Assembly (NCBI GenBank): GCA_036675035.1
Contig: JAKFFO010000062.1
Coordinates: 1-33,178 of the forward strand
Origin: MESE01 sp036675035
GTDB taxonomy: Bacteria; Pseudomonadota; Gammaproteobacteria; Burkholderiales; Burkholderiaceae_D
Direction of reading: 5' to 3'
DNA: 33,178 nucleotides
The notes beneath the pieces are model-generated. The model saw nothing but the letters and a program-made list of their open reading frames with translations, did no database searches and was not told the origin of the DNA. The position numbers and the translations under genes are program-made. This document shows positions 22,594 through 30,077 of the stretch, piece after piece (position 1 is the stretch's first letter; every line of letters begins with the position of its first letter).

Positions 22594-22912
22594 TGTACAT
22601 TGTGCGTTTGAAAATCAGGTACTTAGGCAACTTTCCCGCTAGTTATCCACAATGTTGTCCCCCATTATTGTGAGTAACTTCGTGCGCAAATCATTGTATC
22701 AATCTCCCATGAATATGAGATCGCTCCGAAAACAATACAGGCTATAGTCGTATTCTTTTAATGGTCGGCAATAACATAGAAAACGTGTCAGCAAATCGCG
22801 ACCGGACTGTCCGCTGCAAACAATATTGAATGATGCAAAGTTTGCCTTATATCAAAGCCTTGCCATGTTGCCTGCCCATAATAATTGCTACGAAAAAAAT
22901 CACGGGAATGAC

Positions 22913-23149
22913 ATGATCGACTGCAAAGTGAAGTTGCCGCCTGAAGGAAAGGAAGTGCTGGTACGACTCGGTTACCGGTTTGCGGTCGCCTATTGGCTGA
23001 AAGTAAACGACAAACCGCTGTGGTTGCCAGGCGCCGCAGTAGCGAGCGACTTCGACAAAGGCAGTACTTTATGTGGCGAGCCGATTGCCTGGTCTTATTT
23101 GCCCGCGTTGAATTCGCAGGCGGCTGCGAACAGCGTGCTTGCATCCTGA
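22913..23149 (+). CDS. DUF551-like small protein
   Basis: This 78-aa protein has KLPPEGKEVLVRLGYRFAVA near its start and ends with EPIAWSYLPAL. The family-like pattern is x-LP-x-G-x-x-VLV at the N-terminus and a tryptophan-containing W-x-x-LP end, as in DUF551 proteins common in phages. It is likely a domain relative, with unknown function. GGGAA lies about 5 bases before the ATG at 22913; an extension upstream to 22826 lacks such a site. The next small gene follows after 19 bases, so the two are probably co-transcribed. Confidence 0.7.
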   Translation: MIDCKVKLPPEGKEVLVRLGYRFAVAYWLKVNDKPLWLPGAAVASDFDKGSTLCGEPIAWSYLPALNSQAAANSVLAS

Positions 23150-23168
23150 CTATTACCGAGGCCGCGAA

Positions 23169-23435
23169 ATGAGGCAGCGTTACGTGTTATACCCAGGTCC
23201 GATCAGATGCGAAAAGGATGGTCAATCGCATTACGTGAGCGCCTCAACTCTTGCGCGATTGCACGGAATAGAAATGCGCGATTGCATCGTATATGATCCC
23301 GACCCGGTAAACCGAACGGAAAATTATGCGAAATGCATTCATCTGCATCCACAGTGCGATGAAGAATGCGGACAACCGACAGTTACCTCCGTACCAACCG
23401 CATGCGCAACGAAGGCCGGAATCCGGACCTGGTAA
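23169..23435 (+). CDS. Small phage-like hypothetical protein
   Basis: This 88-aa protein begins MRQRYVLYPGPIRCEKDGQS and continues with HYVSASTLARLHGIEMRDC, then YDPDPVN and a His/Cys-containing segment (KCIHLHPQCDEEC). The pattern YPG-x-DGxxHxxSAxxLxxLxGxxxxxCxVY is one I associate with small phage or prophage proteins of unknown function. Four Cys and two His in the C-terminal half (about 56-80) could bind metal, but the spacing fits no standard zinc finger. CGAGG lies about 8 bases before the ATG. It probably shares an mRNA with the DUF551-like gene. Confidence 0.65.
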   Translation: MRQRYVLYPGPIRCEKDGQSHYVSASTLARLHGIEMRDCIVYDPDPVNRTENYAKCIHLHPQCDEECGQPTVTSVPTACATKAGIRTW

Positions 23436-23536
23436 ATAAGCAATCAAATCCGCTCTCACTGCAACTCATCTGCATTTCCGGTCCACACCGAACAGGCTAA
23501 ACGATTTATTTGGCCTGTCGGGCTGGTAGCCTGCTG

Positions 23537-23716
23537 TTAGCGTTTTTCCTGAGTTTTTCCGGGATCGGGCTTTATCTGTTCAGGTTTGCCGACTTCGTCG
23601 GGCTGTATGCCGGAAGGCAATCCGATATCGTCAATGCCGATTGGATTATCCTTGGTCCGTGGGCCATGAGGGCCAGCATTTTCTTCGAGCCGGCTTGGCG
23701 GTTCCTGGTTTTTCAT
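23537..23716 (-). CDS. 59-aa hydrophilic protein with a hairpin-masked ribosome-binding site
   Basis: This frame encodes a Pro/Gly/Glu/Lys-rich, probably disordered protein beginning MKNQEPPSRLEENAGPHGPR and ending DPGKTQEKR. The start at 23716 is supported by TTGGAG 7 bases upstream. That Shine-Dalgarno forms the 3' arm of a perfect 7-base hairpin (complement of 23723-23740). No family was recognised. The upstream gene on the same strand ends 60 bases before the start, so the two may be co-transcribed. Confidence 0.55.
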   Translation of the reverse strand: MKNQEPPSRLEENAGPHGPRTKDNPIGIDDIGLPSGIQPDEVGKPEQIKPDPGKTQEKR

Positions 23717-23722
23717 GATCGT

Positions 23723-23740
23723 CTCCAAAAGCATTTGGAG
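23723..23740 (-). promoter_or_regulatory. Hairpin masking the Shine-Dalgarno of the 59-aa gene
   Basis: On the minus strand CTCCAAA and TTTGGAG form a perfect 7-base stem around a TGCT loop. The GGAG in the 3' arm is the ribosome-binding site for the start at 23716. The fold could reduce translation at low temperature or until unfolded. It may instead be a coincidence. Confidence 0.45.
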
Positions 23741-23775
23741 ACTGGCTTGCCTGTGATTGTTCCTTCGACCGGCGG

Positions 23776-24003
23776 CTATTCGCGAGGCGCCTGAAACAAC
23801 GTCATTTCCCATTCCCCCGAATTTTCATCATGGCGAAGAATGTAGTTGGCGCTATCGTTCGCGGTCAGCTTGAAGTAACTGTGGTCGGTCGATATCCAGC
23901 GGTCGGTAATTATTTCAACTGCGATTCTTTTATCGCCCAGCGTGAATGCATGGGGTTCGTGCAATCCTGTCGGCCCGACCACGGTTTGAACCTGAATAAT
24001 CAT
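23776..24003 (-). CDS. Small conserved-looking hypothetical protein
   Basis: This 75-aa protein starts MIIQVQTVVGPTGLHEPHAF. It has TDRWISTDHSYFKLTANDSA in the middle (about 33-52) and ends YILRHDENSGEWEMTLFQAPRE. It is beta-rich and soluble. No domain name is recognised. The start at 24003 is chosen because sequence upstream is Cys/Arg-rich and unlike a protein N-terminus; the ribosome-binding site is weak. It is divergent from prfC. I believe similar small proteins occur in related genera, but this has not been checked. Confidence 0.7.
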   Translation of the reverse strand: MIIQVQTVVGPTGLHEPHAFTLGDKRIAVEIITDRWISTDHSYFKLTANDSANYILRHDENSGEWEMTLFQAPRE

Positions 24004-24313
24004 CTTCGTATTTTCCGCGAACCATTCATGTCGTCTCTGAAACCGACGATTGAATTTATGGAATGCTGTCTCTGTCGCAACGTTTCGATGCAGCCCCAGC
24101 CAACAGTGGTCGCACCCCGCTATGCGCATCTGTTCGGCGCTTGTCGGATACATTACACTGAATGACAAGCAGGCGGCGGAACCGTTGCCGTAATAGCGTC
24201 GGCAATCGCTATCGGCATCCAATGCCAATTCTCTGGTTTTCCTGAATCAATCAAGATATTAGACTTCGCCGGCAAGAGCCGGTAGACTTTACGCCTTTTC
24301 GCAAGGGCTTGTC
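24004..24313. other. Divergent intergenic region before prfC
   Basis: These 310 bases separate the hypothetical gene from prfC. They hold a 6-base-stem hairpin (24193-24212, ATAGCG/CGCTAT) and a small hairpin in the prfC leader (24269-24282, CCGGC/GCCGG). No exact promoter was assigned. Confidence 0.35.
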
Positions 24314-25984
24314 ATGGCCACCACTTCTGACCTGTCGCCATCCGGCACCGATGCCGCTTCTGCACCGATTCCCCGCAAGGTATCAACCGAACTGATCGAA
24401 CGTGAAGTCGCGCGCCGCCGAACCTTCGGCATTATTTCCCACCCCGACGCGGGAAAAACCACGCTGACCGAAAAGTTATTGCTGTTTTCCGGCGCAATCC
24501 AGCTTGCCGGCACGGTCAAGGCACGCAAGAGCGGGCGCCATGCAACCTCTGATTGGATGGACATCGAAAAGCAGCGCGGCATTTCGGTCGCCAGCTCGGT
24601 GATGCAGTTCGAATATCGCGATCATGTCGTCAATTTGCTCGACACGCCGGGGCACCAGGATTTTTCGGAAGACACTTACCGCGTGCTGACCGCGGTCGAT
24701 TCCGCATTGATGGTGATCGACGCGGCCAAAGGCGTTGAGGCGCAGACCATCAAGCTGCTCAATGTTTGCCGGATGCGCAACACGCCGATCATTACCTTCA
24801 TGAACAAGATGGACCGCGAGACCCGCGATCCATTGGAATTGCTCGACGAACTGGAGTCGGTGCTCGATATCCGGTGTGCGCCGGTGACATGGCCGATCGG
24901 CATGGGCAAGACGTTCCGCGGCGTCTACCATCTGTTGCGCGATGAAATCATGCTGTTTGCGGCCGGCAGTGAAAAGGCGGACCAGACTTTTGAAGTCATC
25001 AAGGGTATCGACAATCCGCGCCTGGTCGAGATGTTTCCGCTTGAGATCGAGCAGTTGAAAATGGAAGTCGAGCTGGTGCATGGCGCATCGCATCCTTTCG
25101 ATCTCGATGCTTTTCTGGCAGGCACGCTGACGCCGGTATTTTTCGGATCCGCGATCAACAATTTCGGCGTTCGCGAAATTCTGAATGCGTTGCTGGACTG
25201 GGCGCAGCCGCCGCGCGAACGCGACGCGACAGTGCGTTCTGTGTCGCCGGTCGAGCCGCAATTTTCCGGATTCGTGTTCAAGATCCAGGCCAACATGGAC
25301 CCGGCGCACCGCGACCGGATTGCCTTCCTGCGCGTCTGTTCCGGGCGATTCGAGCGCGGCATGAAAATCAGGCACCTGCGCCTGAATCGCGAGATCAAGG
25401 TGTCCAGCGTGGTGACCTTCATGGCATCGAGCCGCGAACAAGTGGAGGAAGCCTATGCCGGCGACATCATCGGTTTGCCGAATCACGGCAATATGCAGAT
25501 TGGCGACAGTTTTTCGGAAGGGGAGGTGCTGCAGTTCACAGGGATACCGTATTTCGCACCGGATTTCTTTCGCTCGGTGCGCATCCGCAATCCACTCAAA
25601 ATCAAGCAGCTGCACAAAGGCCTGCAGCAGCTTGGCGAAGAGGGCGCGGTACAGGTGTTCAAACCTGTGCATAGCGGCGATCTGATCCTTGGCGCGGTCG
25701 GTGTGCTGCAGTTTGAAGTGGTCGCAAGCCGCCTGTTGAATGAATATGGCGTCGATGCGGTTTTCGAGGGCACCAGCATCAGCAGCGCGCGCTGGATATC
25801 ATGCGACGACAAGCGTGTTCTGGCCGATTTCGAGAACTCGTCGGCTGGTCATAACATCGCTTACGACGCAGCAGGCAATATGGCATATCTGGCGACCTCC
25901 GGTGTTAACCTCAAATTGACGCAGGAACGTTGGCCAAAACTGACATTTCATTCGACCCGCGAACATGCGGCAAAGCTGGATTGA
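24314..25984 (+). CDS. prfC: Peptide chain release factor 3 (RF3)
   Basis: This 556-aa translational GTPase recycles RF1 and RF2 after stop-codon release. G1 is SHPDAGKT (about 42-49), followed by the RF3-typical GTVKARKSGRHATSDWM (about 66-82) and DIEKQRGISVASSVMQF (about 83-99) covering switch I. G3 is DTPGHQDFSEDTYR and G4 is NKMDRE. Domains II and III follow from about 300. The N-terminal 25-30 residues are a Ser/Thr/Ala-rich extension relative to E. coli RF3 (529 aa). AAGGG lies 6 bases before the ATG at 24314, which supports that start. It appears monocistronic. A weak GCCGGCAG/CTGCCGGC hairpin lies just behind the stop. Confidence 0.97.
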   Translation: MATTSDLSPSGTDAASAPIPRKVSTELIEREVARRRTFGIISHPDAGKTTLTEKLLLFSGAIQLAGTVKARKSGRHATSDWMDIEKQRGISVASSVMQFEYRDHVVNLLDTPGHQDFSEDTYRVLTAVDSALMVIDAAKGVEAQTIKLLNVCRMRNTPIITFMNKMDRETRDPLELLDELESVLDIRCAPVTWPIGMGKTFRGVYHLLRDEIMLFAAGSEKADQTFEVIKGIDNPRLVEMFPLEIEQLKMEVELVHGASHPFDLDAFLAGTLTPVFFGSAINNFGVREILNALLDWAQPPRERDATVRSVSPVEPQFSGFVFKIQANMDPAHRDRIAFLRVCSGRFERGMKIRHLRLNREIKVSSVVTFMASSREQVEEAYAGDIIGLPNHGNMQIGDSFSEGEVLQFTGIPYFAPDFFRSVRIRNPLKIKQLHKGLQQLGEEGAVQVFKPVHSGDLILGAVGVLQFEVVASRLLNEYGVDAVFEGTSISSARWISCDDKRVLADFENSSAGHNIAYDAAGNMAYLATSGVNLKLTQERWPKLTFHSTREHAAKLD

Positions 25985-26111
25985 TTGCAGCAGCCGGCAG
26001 CGCAGGTAACTTTATCCGCCTGCCGGCATCCCTGCCATTTGCGCTCCGCACACTTGCATAGTCCGGCGTTTGTTGGCATGGTGTCGCCACACGTGCCCAC
26101 TTGATAGCTTC

Positions 26112-27443
26112 ATGCCAAAAATTTTCAGATTCACTGCTTTCTCGCTGCGCGACCTGCTCATCACCGCCGGCCCCGCGGCACTGGCGATTGTGCTGGTTTG
26201 TTATCTTGCGTACCGGCTGATCGATCCTTCGCCGCCGACGCACGTGACGATTTCAACGGGCCAGGAGAATGGCGCCTATGAACAGTTTGCAAAAAAGTAT
26301 GCAGACGCTCTGGGCAGGCAGGGAATCACAGTGACGCTGAAATCCTCGCCCGGATCGCAAGAGAATCTGCGCCGATTGAAGGATCCTCAATCGGATGTCG
26401 ACATCGCTTTTGTTCAAAGCGGCTCGACCGAATCGGATGAAGCCGAGCGCACCGGGCTGATTTCTCTCGGCAGCCTCTTTACCGAACCGGTATGGCTTTT
26501 TTATCGCGGCACCAAAAATATCCAGCAATTGACTCAACTGAAGGGTCTCCGCATCAATGTGGGGCCGGAAGGCACTGGCGTTCCGCAGTTGTTCGCTAGG
26601 CTTCTCGATGTAAATGGCGTCGCGCCGGCCGACCTGAAACTGACCGCGCTCGAAAATACCCCCGCGACCGTGGAACTGCTGGAAGGGCGCATCGACGGAT
26701 TGGTGTTCAGTTCCGCGCCGGAAGAGCTGCTGATCCAGATGCTGTTGCAGACACCGGGCATCAAGCTATTCGATTTCACCCAAGCGGAAGCGTATGCGCG
26801 GCGTCTTCCATTTCTGTCGCACGTGGTTCTTCCGCGCGGTATCGTCGATCTCGGCCGCGATCTGCCGCCCAGGGATTTTCATCTGATTGCACCTACGGCT
26901 ACCCTGGTCGCCCACGAGGATCTGCATCCGGCATTGATTGATTTGTTCGTGCAGGCGGCATCGGATATACACGGCGGCGCCGGATGGTTTCGCAAGGAAG
27001 GAGAATTTCCGAACGCGCGCTATTCCGAAATTCCGGTTGCTGACGATGCGGAAAAATTCTATAGAAGCGGGCCGCCTTTCCTGCAGCGTTACATGTCGTT
27101 CTGGCTCGCGAATTTCTTTGACCGGATGTGGGTGGTTATCCTCACGCTTGGCGCTCTGATTTTGCCGCTGTCGCGTATCGTTCCGCCGCTGTACGTGTGG
27201 AAGGTCCGCTCGCGCGTGTATCGCTCGTATGCGCAATTGAGGAATGTCGAGCAGGCGATCGAAGGCGTGCCGCAAGACCGGCGTGCCGACGTCTACTCGG
27301 AGCAGTTGGCACAATTGAACGCGCTTGAAGAAAAGGCAAACCACATTTCGATTCCGCTGTCATTCGCGGAAGAGCTGTACGGCTTGCGCAGTCATATCAA
27401 TTTTGTGCGCAAGCGTATCCTCGGGCTGATGCGAGAACCGTAG
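26112..27443 (+). CDS. Membrane-anchored TAXI-type TRAP solute-binding protein
   Basis: This 443-aa protein has an N-terminal membrane helix (about 17-36). A TAXI-family solute-binding domain follows (about 45-325), with the start VTISTGQENGAYEQFAKKYA, then DIAFVQSG and the glutamate/glycine-rich GPEGTGVPQLF. A second membrane helix lies at about 337-365 (MWVVILTLGALILPLSRIV), then a charged cytoplasmic tail with coiled-coil character (about 370-443). Ordinary TAXI proteins are free periplasmic proteins encoded beside a TRAP permease; no such permease is in the window. This form may be a sensor or tethered receptor. The start at 26112 has a weak ribosome-binding site; a TTG at 26070 would add 14 residues. 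Confidence 0.88.
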   Translation: MPKIFRFTAFSLRDLLITAGPAALAIVLVCYLAYRLIDPSPPTHVTISTGQENGAYEQFAKKYADALGRQGITVTLKSSPGSQENLRRLKDPQSDVDIAFVQSGSTESDEAERTGLISLGSLFTEPVWLFYRGTKNIQQLTQLKGLRINVGPEGTGVPQLFARLLDVNGVAPADLKLTALENTPATVELLEGRIDGLVFSSAPEELLIQMLLQTPGIKLFDFTQAEAYARRLPFLSHVVLPRGIVDLGRDLPPRDFHLIAPTATLVAHEDLHPALIDLFVQAASDIHGGAGWFRKEGEFPNARYSEIPVADDAEKFYRSGPPFLQRYMSFWLANFFDRMWVVILTLGALILPLSRIVPPLYVWKVRSRVYRSYAQLRNVEQAIEGVPQDRRADVYSEQLAQLNALEEKANHISIPLSFAEELYGLRSHINFVRKRILGLMREP

Positions 27444-27452
27444 TTCATGAAC

Positions 27453-27475
27453 CCGGGGTGCTTCGCTCCGGTTTT
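27453..27475 (+). terminator. Intrinsic terminator behind the TAXI-type gene
   Basis: CCGGGGTG and CGCTCCGG-type arms pair over 8 positions (with G-T pairs) around a 3-base loop, and TTTT follows directly. It lies 10 bases behind the TAXI stop and before the convergent rhodanese gene. Confidence 0.65.
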
Positions 27476-27533
27476 CGCATCAGCCGGTTCAGATCGCAGA
27501 CGCACCGCAACCCGCAAGAGACTGAACAAGCTC

Positions 27534-28001
27534 TTATGCTCCGACCCAGGGAATGCCAGCCTTGCACCAGCCGCTAACGGTTTTGCGGTGTCCTTCCTTG
27601 TCTTTGTCGCCTTCAAATCCTTCGAGAATGTCAAAGCATTGCGTATATCCGGCTTCGGTTGCTCTCGTAGCGGCATGACGCGACCGGACACCCGAGCGGC
27701 ACAGAAATAACAGCACTTCGTTCTTGTCGGCGACTTGCTCCAATTGCGACATGAAATCCGGGTTGGGTTGACCGCCAGGGTAGCGATTCCATTCAATTGC
27801 GGCATGCTGCCGTTCAGGGATGGCGACTCTGCCAACCCAGTCACGCTCAGCGTTGGTTCGAACATCAATCAGCTTGACTGTTGGCTGCGCCTGCAACAGC
27901 GCAAACGCTTCCTGCGGGGTCACTGCCCCGGCATACGGAAGTTGCGCGGCTTCGCCTCGTTGGCGAGCCGCATCGATAATTTCATCAATATTGTTGGTCA
28001 T
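27534..28001 (-). CDS. Rhodanese-domain protein (predicted sulfurtransferase)
   Basis: This 155-aa protein has one rhodanese domain. Motifs are VTPQEAFALLQ (about 27-37), KLIDVRTNAERDWVG (about 43-57) and the active-site loop CRSGVRS with Cys101. A further GFEGD near 120 is typical of the fold. It likely transfers sulphur from thiosulphate or a persulphide donor to a thiol. The six-residue loop fits a sulphur-transferring rather than a phosphatase-type rhodanese. The start at 28001 is preferred over the ATG at 28007 because GGA lies about 8 bases before it; both are weak. It is divergent from glnA. Confidence 0.88.
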   Translation of the reverse strand: MTNNIDEIIDAARQRGEAAQLPYAGAVTPQEAFALLQAQPTVKLIDVRTNAERDWVGRVAIPERQHAAIEWNRYPGGQPNPDFMSQLEQVADKNEVLLFLCRSGVRSRHAATRATEAGYTQCFDILEGFEGDKDKEGHRKTVSGWCKAGIPWVGA

Positions 28002-28152
28002 TTTCATATCCAGGGAAAATGCCGGAATGCTGACGCTCATTTCATCAATTGCATTGCACCGGCGCGGACCACATGATTTCTATTATAACGTCGTCGCTTT
28101 TTGTATCGCGGTCGCATACCTTCGAATGGTTGCAGGTCGGTGTGGCACTATT

Positions 28153-28169
28153 TGCATCGTAATGGTGCG
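28153..28169. promoter_or_regulatory. NtrC-binding site 1
   Basis: TGCATCGTAATGGTGCG matches the dyad consensus TGCACCA-N3-TGGTGCA at 11 of 14 positions. It lies about 185 bases upstream of the sigma-54 element. Confidence 0.75.
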
Positions 28170-28193
28170 TTACTTGACTGGAATAATAGAAAA

Positions 28194-28210
28194 TGCATCG
28201 TTATGGTGCG
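28194..28210. promoter_or_regulatory. NtrC-binding site 2
   Basis: TGCATCGTTATGGTGCG is identical to site 1 except in the spacer. The 41-base offset between the sites is close to four helical turns, so both dimers would sit on the same face of the DNA, as needed for cooperative enhancer binding. Confidence 0.75.
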
Positions 28211-28222
28211 ATTGAATATTGG

Positions 28223-28239
28223 TGCACTCTTTTAATGCA
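28223..28239. promoter_or_regulatory. Weaker NtrC-binding site 3
   Basis: TGCACTCTTTTAATGCA keeps the outer TGCAC and TGCA arms of the NtrC consensus but not the inner bases. It lies between the strong sites and the promoter and may be a low-affinity governor-type site. Confidence 0.45.
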
Positions 28240-28345
28240 TTCTTTCGCGCATGCAAAAGTTTCTAAAAAGCTCCAAAAATAGGGTTTCCGGCGTTAAAAG
28301 CAACCAAATTATTCCCGGCTGGCGGCAAAGGCTTTGTGCAATTTG

Positions 28346-28362
28346 TGGCATGGAACCTGCTA
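28346..28362 (+). promoter_or_regulatory. Sigma-54 promoter of glnA
   Basis: TGGCATGGAACCTGCTA has the invariant GG (28347-28348) and GC (28359-28360) separated by exactly 10 bases, as in -24/-12 promoters. The consensus is TGGCACG-N4-TTGCW. Transcription would start about 12 bases after the GC, near 28,372, giving a leader of about 100 bases. Confidence 0.75.
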
Positions 28363-28476
28363 ATATCTCGCGTCGCGTTTTGGTCGTGTCGCGGCCTGCC
28401 TCGGAGTTCACGAAAACGCCTCCGATCGATCAACAACCGCTCAATAATTTCAATTTGCTCATTCTAGGAGAGTCGC

Positions 28477-29892
28477 ATGGCAAGAACGGCCGCAGAGGTC
28501 TTGAAGATGGTGAAAGACAACGAAGTCAAATTCGTTGATTTCCGCTTCGCTGATACAAGAGGCAAGGAACAGCACGTCACGGTTCCGGTTTCTCATTTCG
28601 ACATGGACAAGTTCGAGTCCGGCCATGCGTTTGACGGTTCGTCCATCGCCGGCTGGAAAGGCATCGAAGCATCCGACATGATCCTGATGCCGGACCCGAA
28701 TACCGCGAATATCGATCCATTCATGGAAGAGACCACCATCTTCATGCAATGCGATGTGATCGAACCGTCTGACGGCAAGGGATACGACCGCGACCCGCGT
28801 TCGATCGCCAAGCGCGCGGAAGCCTATCTCAAATCGTCCGGTCTGGGCGACACTGCTTACTTCGGTCCCGAGCCGGAATTCTTCATTTTCGACAGCGTGC
28901 GCTGGAAAGTCGACATGTCCGGCTGCTTCGTCAAGATTGATTCCGACGAAGCCTCCTGGAACACCGGCGAAAAAATGGAAGGCGGCAATCCGGGCCACCG
29001 TCCGGCAGTGAAAGGCGGTTATTTCCCTGTGCCGCCGGTCGACAGCTTTCAGGACATGCGTTCCGAAATGTGCCTGATCCTGGAATCGATGGGCATCCCG
29101 GTTGAAGTGCATCACCACGAAGTCGCAGGCGCCGGGCAAAATGAAATCGGCACCAGGTTCTCGACGCTGGTAGAGCGCGCCGACTGGACCCAGAACATGA
29201 AATACGTGATCTGGAACGTCGCGCATACCTACGGCAAGACGGCAACCTTCATGCCGAAGCCGATTGTCGGCGACAACGGTTCCGGCATGCATGTGCATCA
29301 GTCGGTGTGGAAAGACGGCAAAAACCTGTTTGCCGGCGACGGCTATGCAGGCCTGTCCGAGTTCGCGCTGTTTTATATCGGCGGCATCATCAAGCATGCA
29401 CGCGCGCTGAATGCACTTACCAATCCGGGCACCAACTCGTACAAGCGTCTGGTTCCGGGTTTCGAAGCACCGGTCAAGCTGGCCTATTCGGCACGCAACC
29501 GCTCTGCATCGATCCGCATTCCGCACGTTGCCAATCCGAAGGGGCGTCGTATCGAAACCCGCTTCCCGGATCCGCTGATGAATCCGTATATCGGCTTCGC
29601 AGCACTGCTGATGGCAGGCCTGGACGGTGTCCAGAACAAGATTCATCCGGGCGAAGCGGCGTCGAAAGACCTGTACCATTTGCCGCCGGAAGAAGATGCG
29701 AAGATCCCGACCGTGTGTTCGTCGCTTGAGCAAGCGCTTGAAGCATTGGAAAAGGATCGCGAATTCCTGACCCGCGGCGGCGTATTCAGCGACACGATGA
29801 TCGATGCGTATATCGAGCTGAAAATGCAGGAAGTCCAACGCTTCCGCATGACCACGCATCCGGTCGAGTTCGATATGTATTACTCGCTGTAA
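28477..29892 (+). CDS. glnA: Type I glutamine synthetase
   Basis: This 471-aa enzyme makes glutamine from glutamate, ammonia and ATP and forms a dodecamer. It has the N-terminal beta-grasp domain (VDFRFADTRGKEQHV, about 20-34), the DGSSIAGWK latch, the catalytic GPEPEFFIFD region (about 130-139), the ATP/glutamate site with NGSGMHVHQS-type sequence (about 268-277, DNGSGMHVHQS) and NRSASIRIP (about 343-351). The adenylylation loop KDLYHLPPEE places the modifiable Tyr at residue 400, so control by GlnE is expected. The upstream AGGAG is well placed. Nitrogen control at the transcript level is indicated by the NtrC and sigma-54 sites, and a strong terminator follows. Confidence 0.98.
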   Translation: MARTAAEVLKMVKDNEVKFVDFRFADTRGKEQHVTVPVSHFDMDKFESGHAFDGSSIAGWKGIEASDMILMPDPNTANIDPFMEETTIFMQCDVIEPSDGKGYDRDPRSIAKRAEAYLKSSGLGDTAYFGPEPEFFIFDSVRWKVDMSGCFVKIDSDEASWNTGEKMEGGNPGHRPAVKGGYFPVPPVDSFQDMRSEMCLILESMGIPVEVHHHEVAGAGQNEIGTRFSTLVERADWTQNMKYVIWNVAHTYGKTATFMPKPIVGDNGSGMHVHQSVWKDGKNLFAGDGYAGLSEFALFYIGGIIKHARALNALTNPGTNSYKRLVPGFEAPVKLAYSARNRSASIRIPHVANPKGRRIETRFPDPLMNPYIGFAALLMAGLDGVQNKIHPGEAASKDLYHLPPEEDAKIPTVCSSLEQALEALEKDREFLTRGGVFSDTMIDAYIELKMQEVQRFRMTTHPVEFDMYYSL

Positions 29893-29936
29893 TAATCAAT
29901 CTAGTATTTGATCTCGTAATCGCAGCACGCAAAAGG

Positions 29937-29969
29937 GCAGGGAAAACTTCGGTTTTTCCTGCTTTTTTT
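29937..29969 (+). terminator. Strong intrinsic terminator behind glnA
   Basis: GCAGGGAAAAC and GTTTTTCCTGC form an 11-base stem with one G-T pair, capped by a TTCG tetraloop and followed by seven T. It starts 45 bases after the glnA stop. Confidence 0.92.
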
Positions 29970-30077
29970 GCTTTTTCATTGTTGCGTGAATGAAAAATCA
30001 TGCGCCGAAAATTTGTAATGCGTTGATTCTTATCCTAAACTGACACTCCGTCTGAATAGTTTCATGGAAGAAAGTTT

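Larger units (their letters stand above)
22437..22912. other. Intergenic region with tandem hairpins and an FNR/ANR-type box
   Basis: This 476-bp gap carries the two hairpins behind the HTH gene and a perfect FNR-type palindrome at 22580-22593. After that, about 320 bases lack any coding sequence until the next gene. An untranslated RNA could be encoded there, but no terminator-like end was found. One match to TTATCCACA (22643-22651) is a DnaA-box sequence but stands alone. Confidence 0.4.
28002..28476. promoter_or_regulatory. glnA control region
   Basis: This 475-bp divergent region holds three NtrC-type sites (28153-28169, 28194-28210, 28223-28239) and a sigma-54 promoter element (28346-28362). 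The order and spacing match NtrC-activated glnA regions. It also contains the promoter of the divergent rhodanese gene, which was not pinpointed. Confidence 0.8.

Noticed and set aside
22643..22651. Perfect DnaA-box sequence TTATCCACA
   Set aside because: It stands alone, with no second box, no A+T-rich unwinding region of the usual kind and no replication genes nearby; a 9-base match is expected by chance.
20646..23500. Possible CRISPR array, integron or attachment-site repeats in the small-gene region
   Set aside because: No regularly spaced direct repeats, no integrase and no flanking duplicated core were seen on reading the region.
23837..24228. Longer version of the 75-aa hypothetical gene (150 codons)
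   Set aside because: The added N-terminal part is Cys/Arg/His-rich, unlike the rest, and has no good start signal; the start at 24003 is preferred.
24476..25672. 398-codon open frame antisense to prfC
   Set aside because: It lies entirely within the RF3 gene, has no ribosome-binding site or domain, and is rich in His, Arg and Gln as antisense frames usually are.
28459..29859. 466-codon open frame antisense to glnA
   Set aside because: It is the mirror of a certain glutamine synthetase gene; its protein has no recognisable domain, and long antisense frames are expected from the codon bias of such genes.
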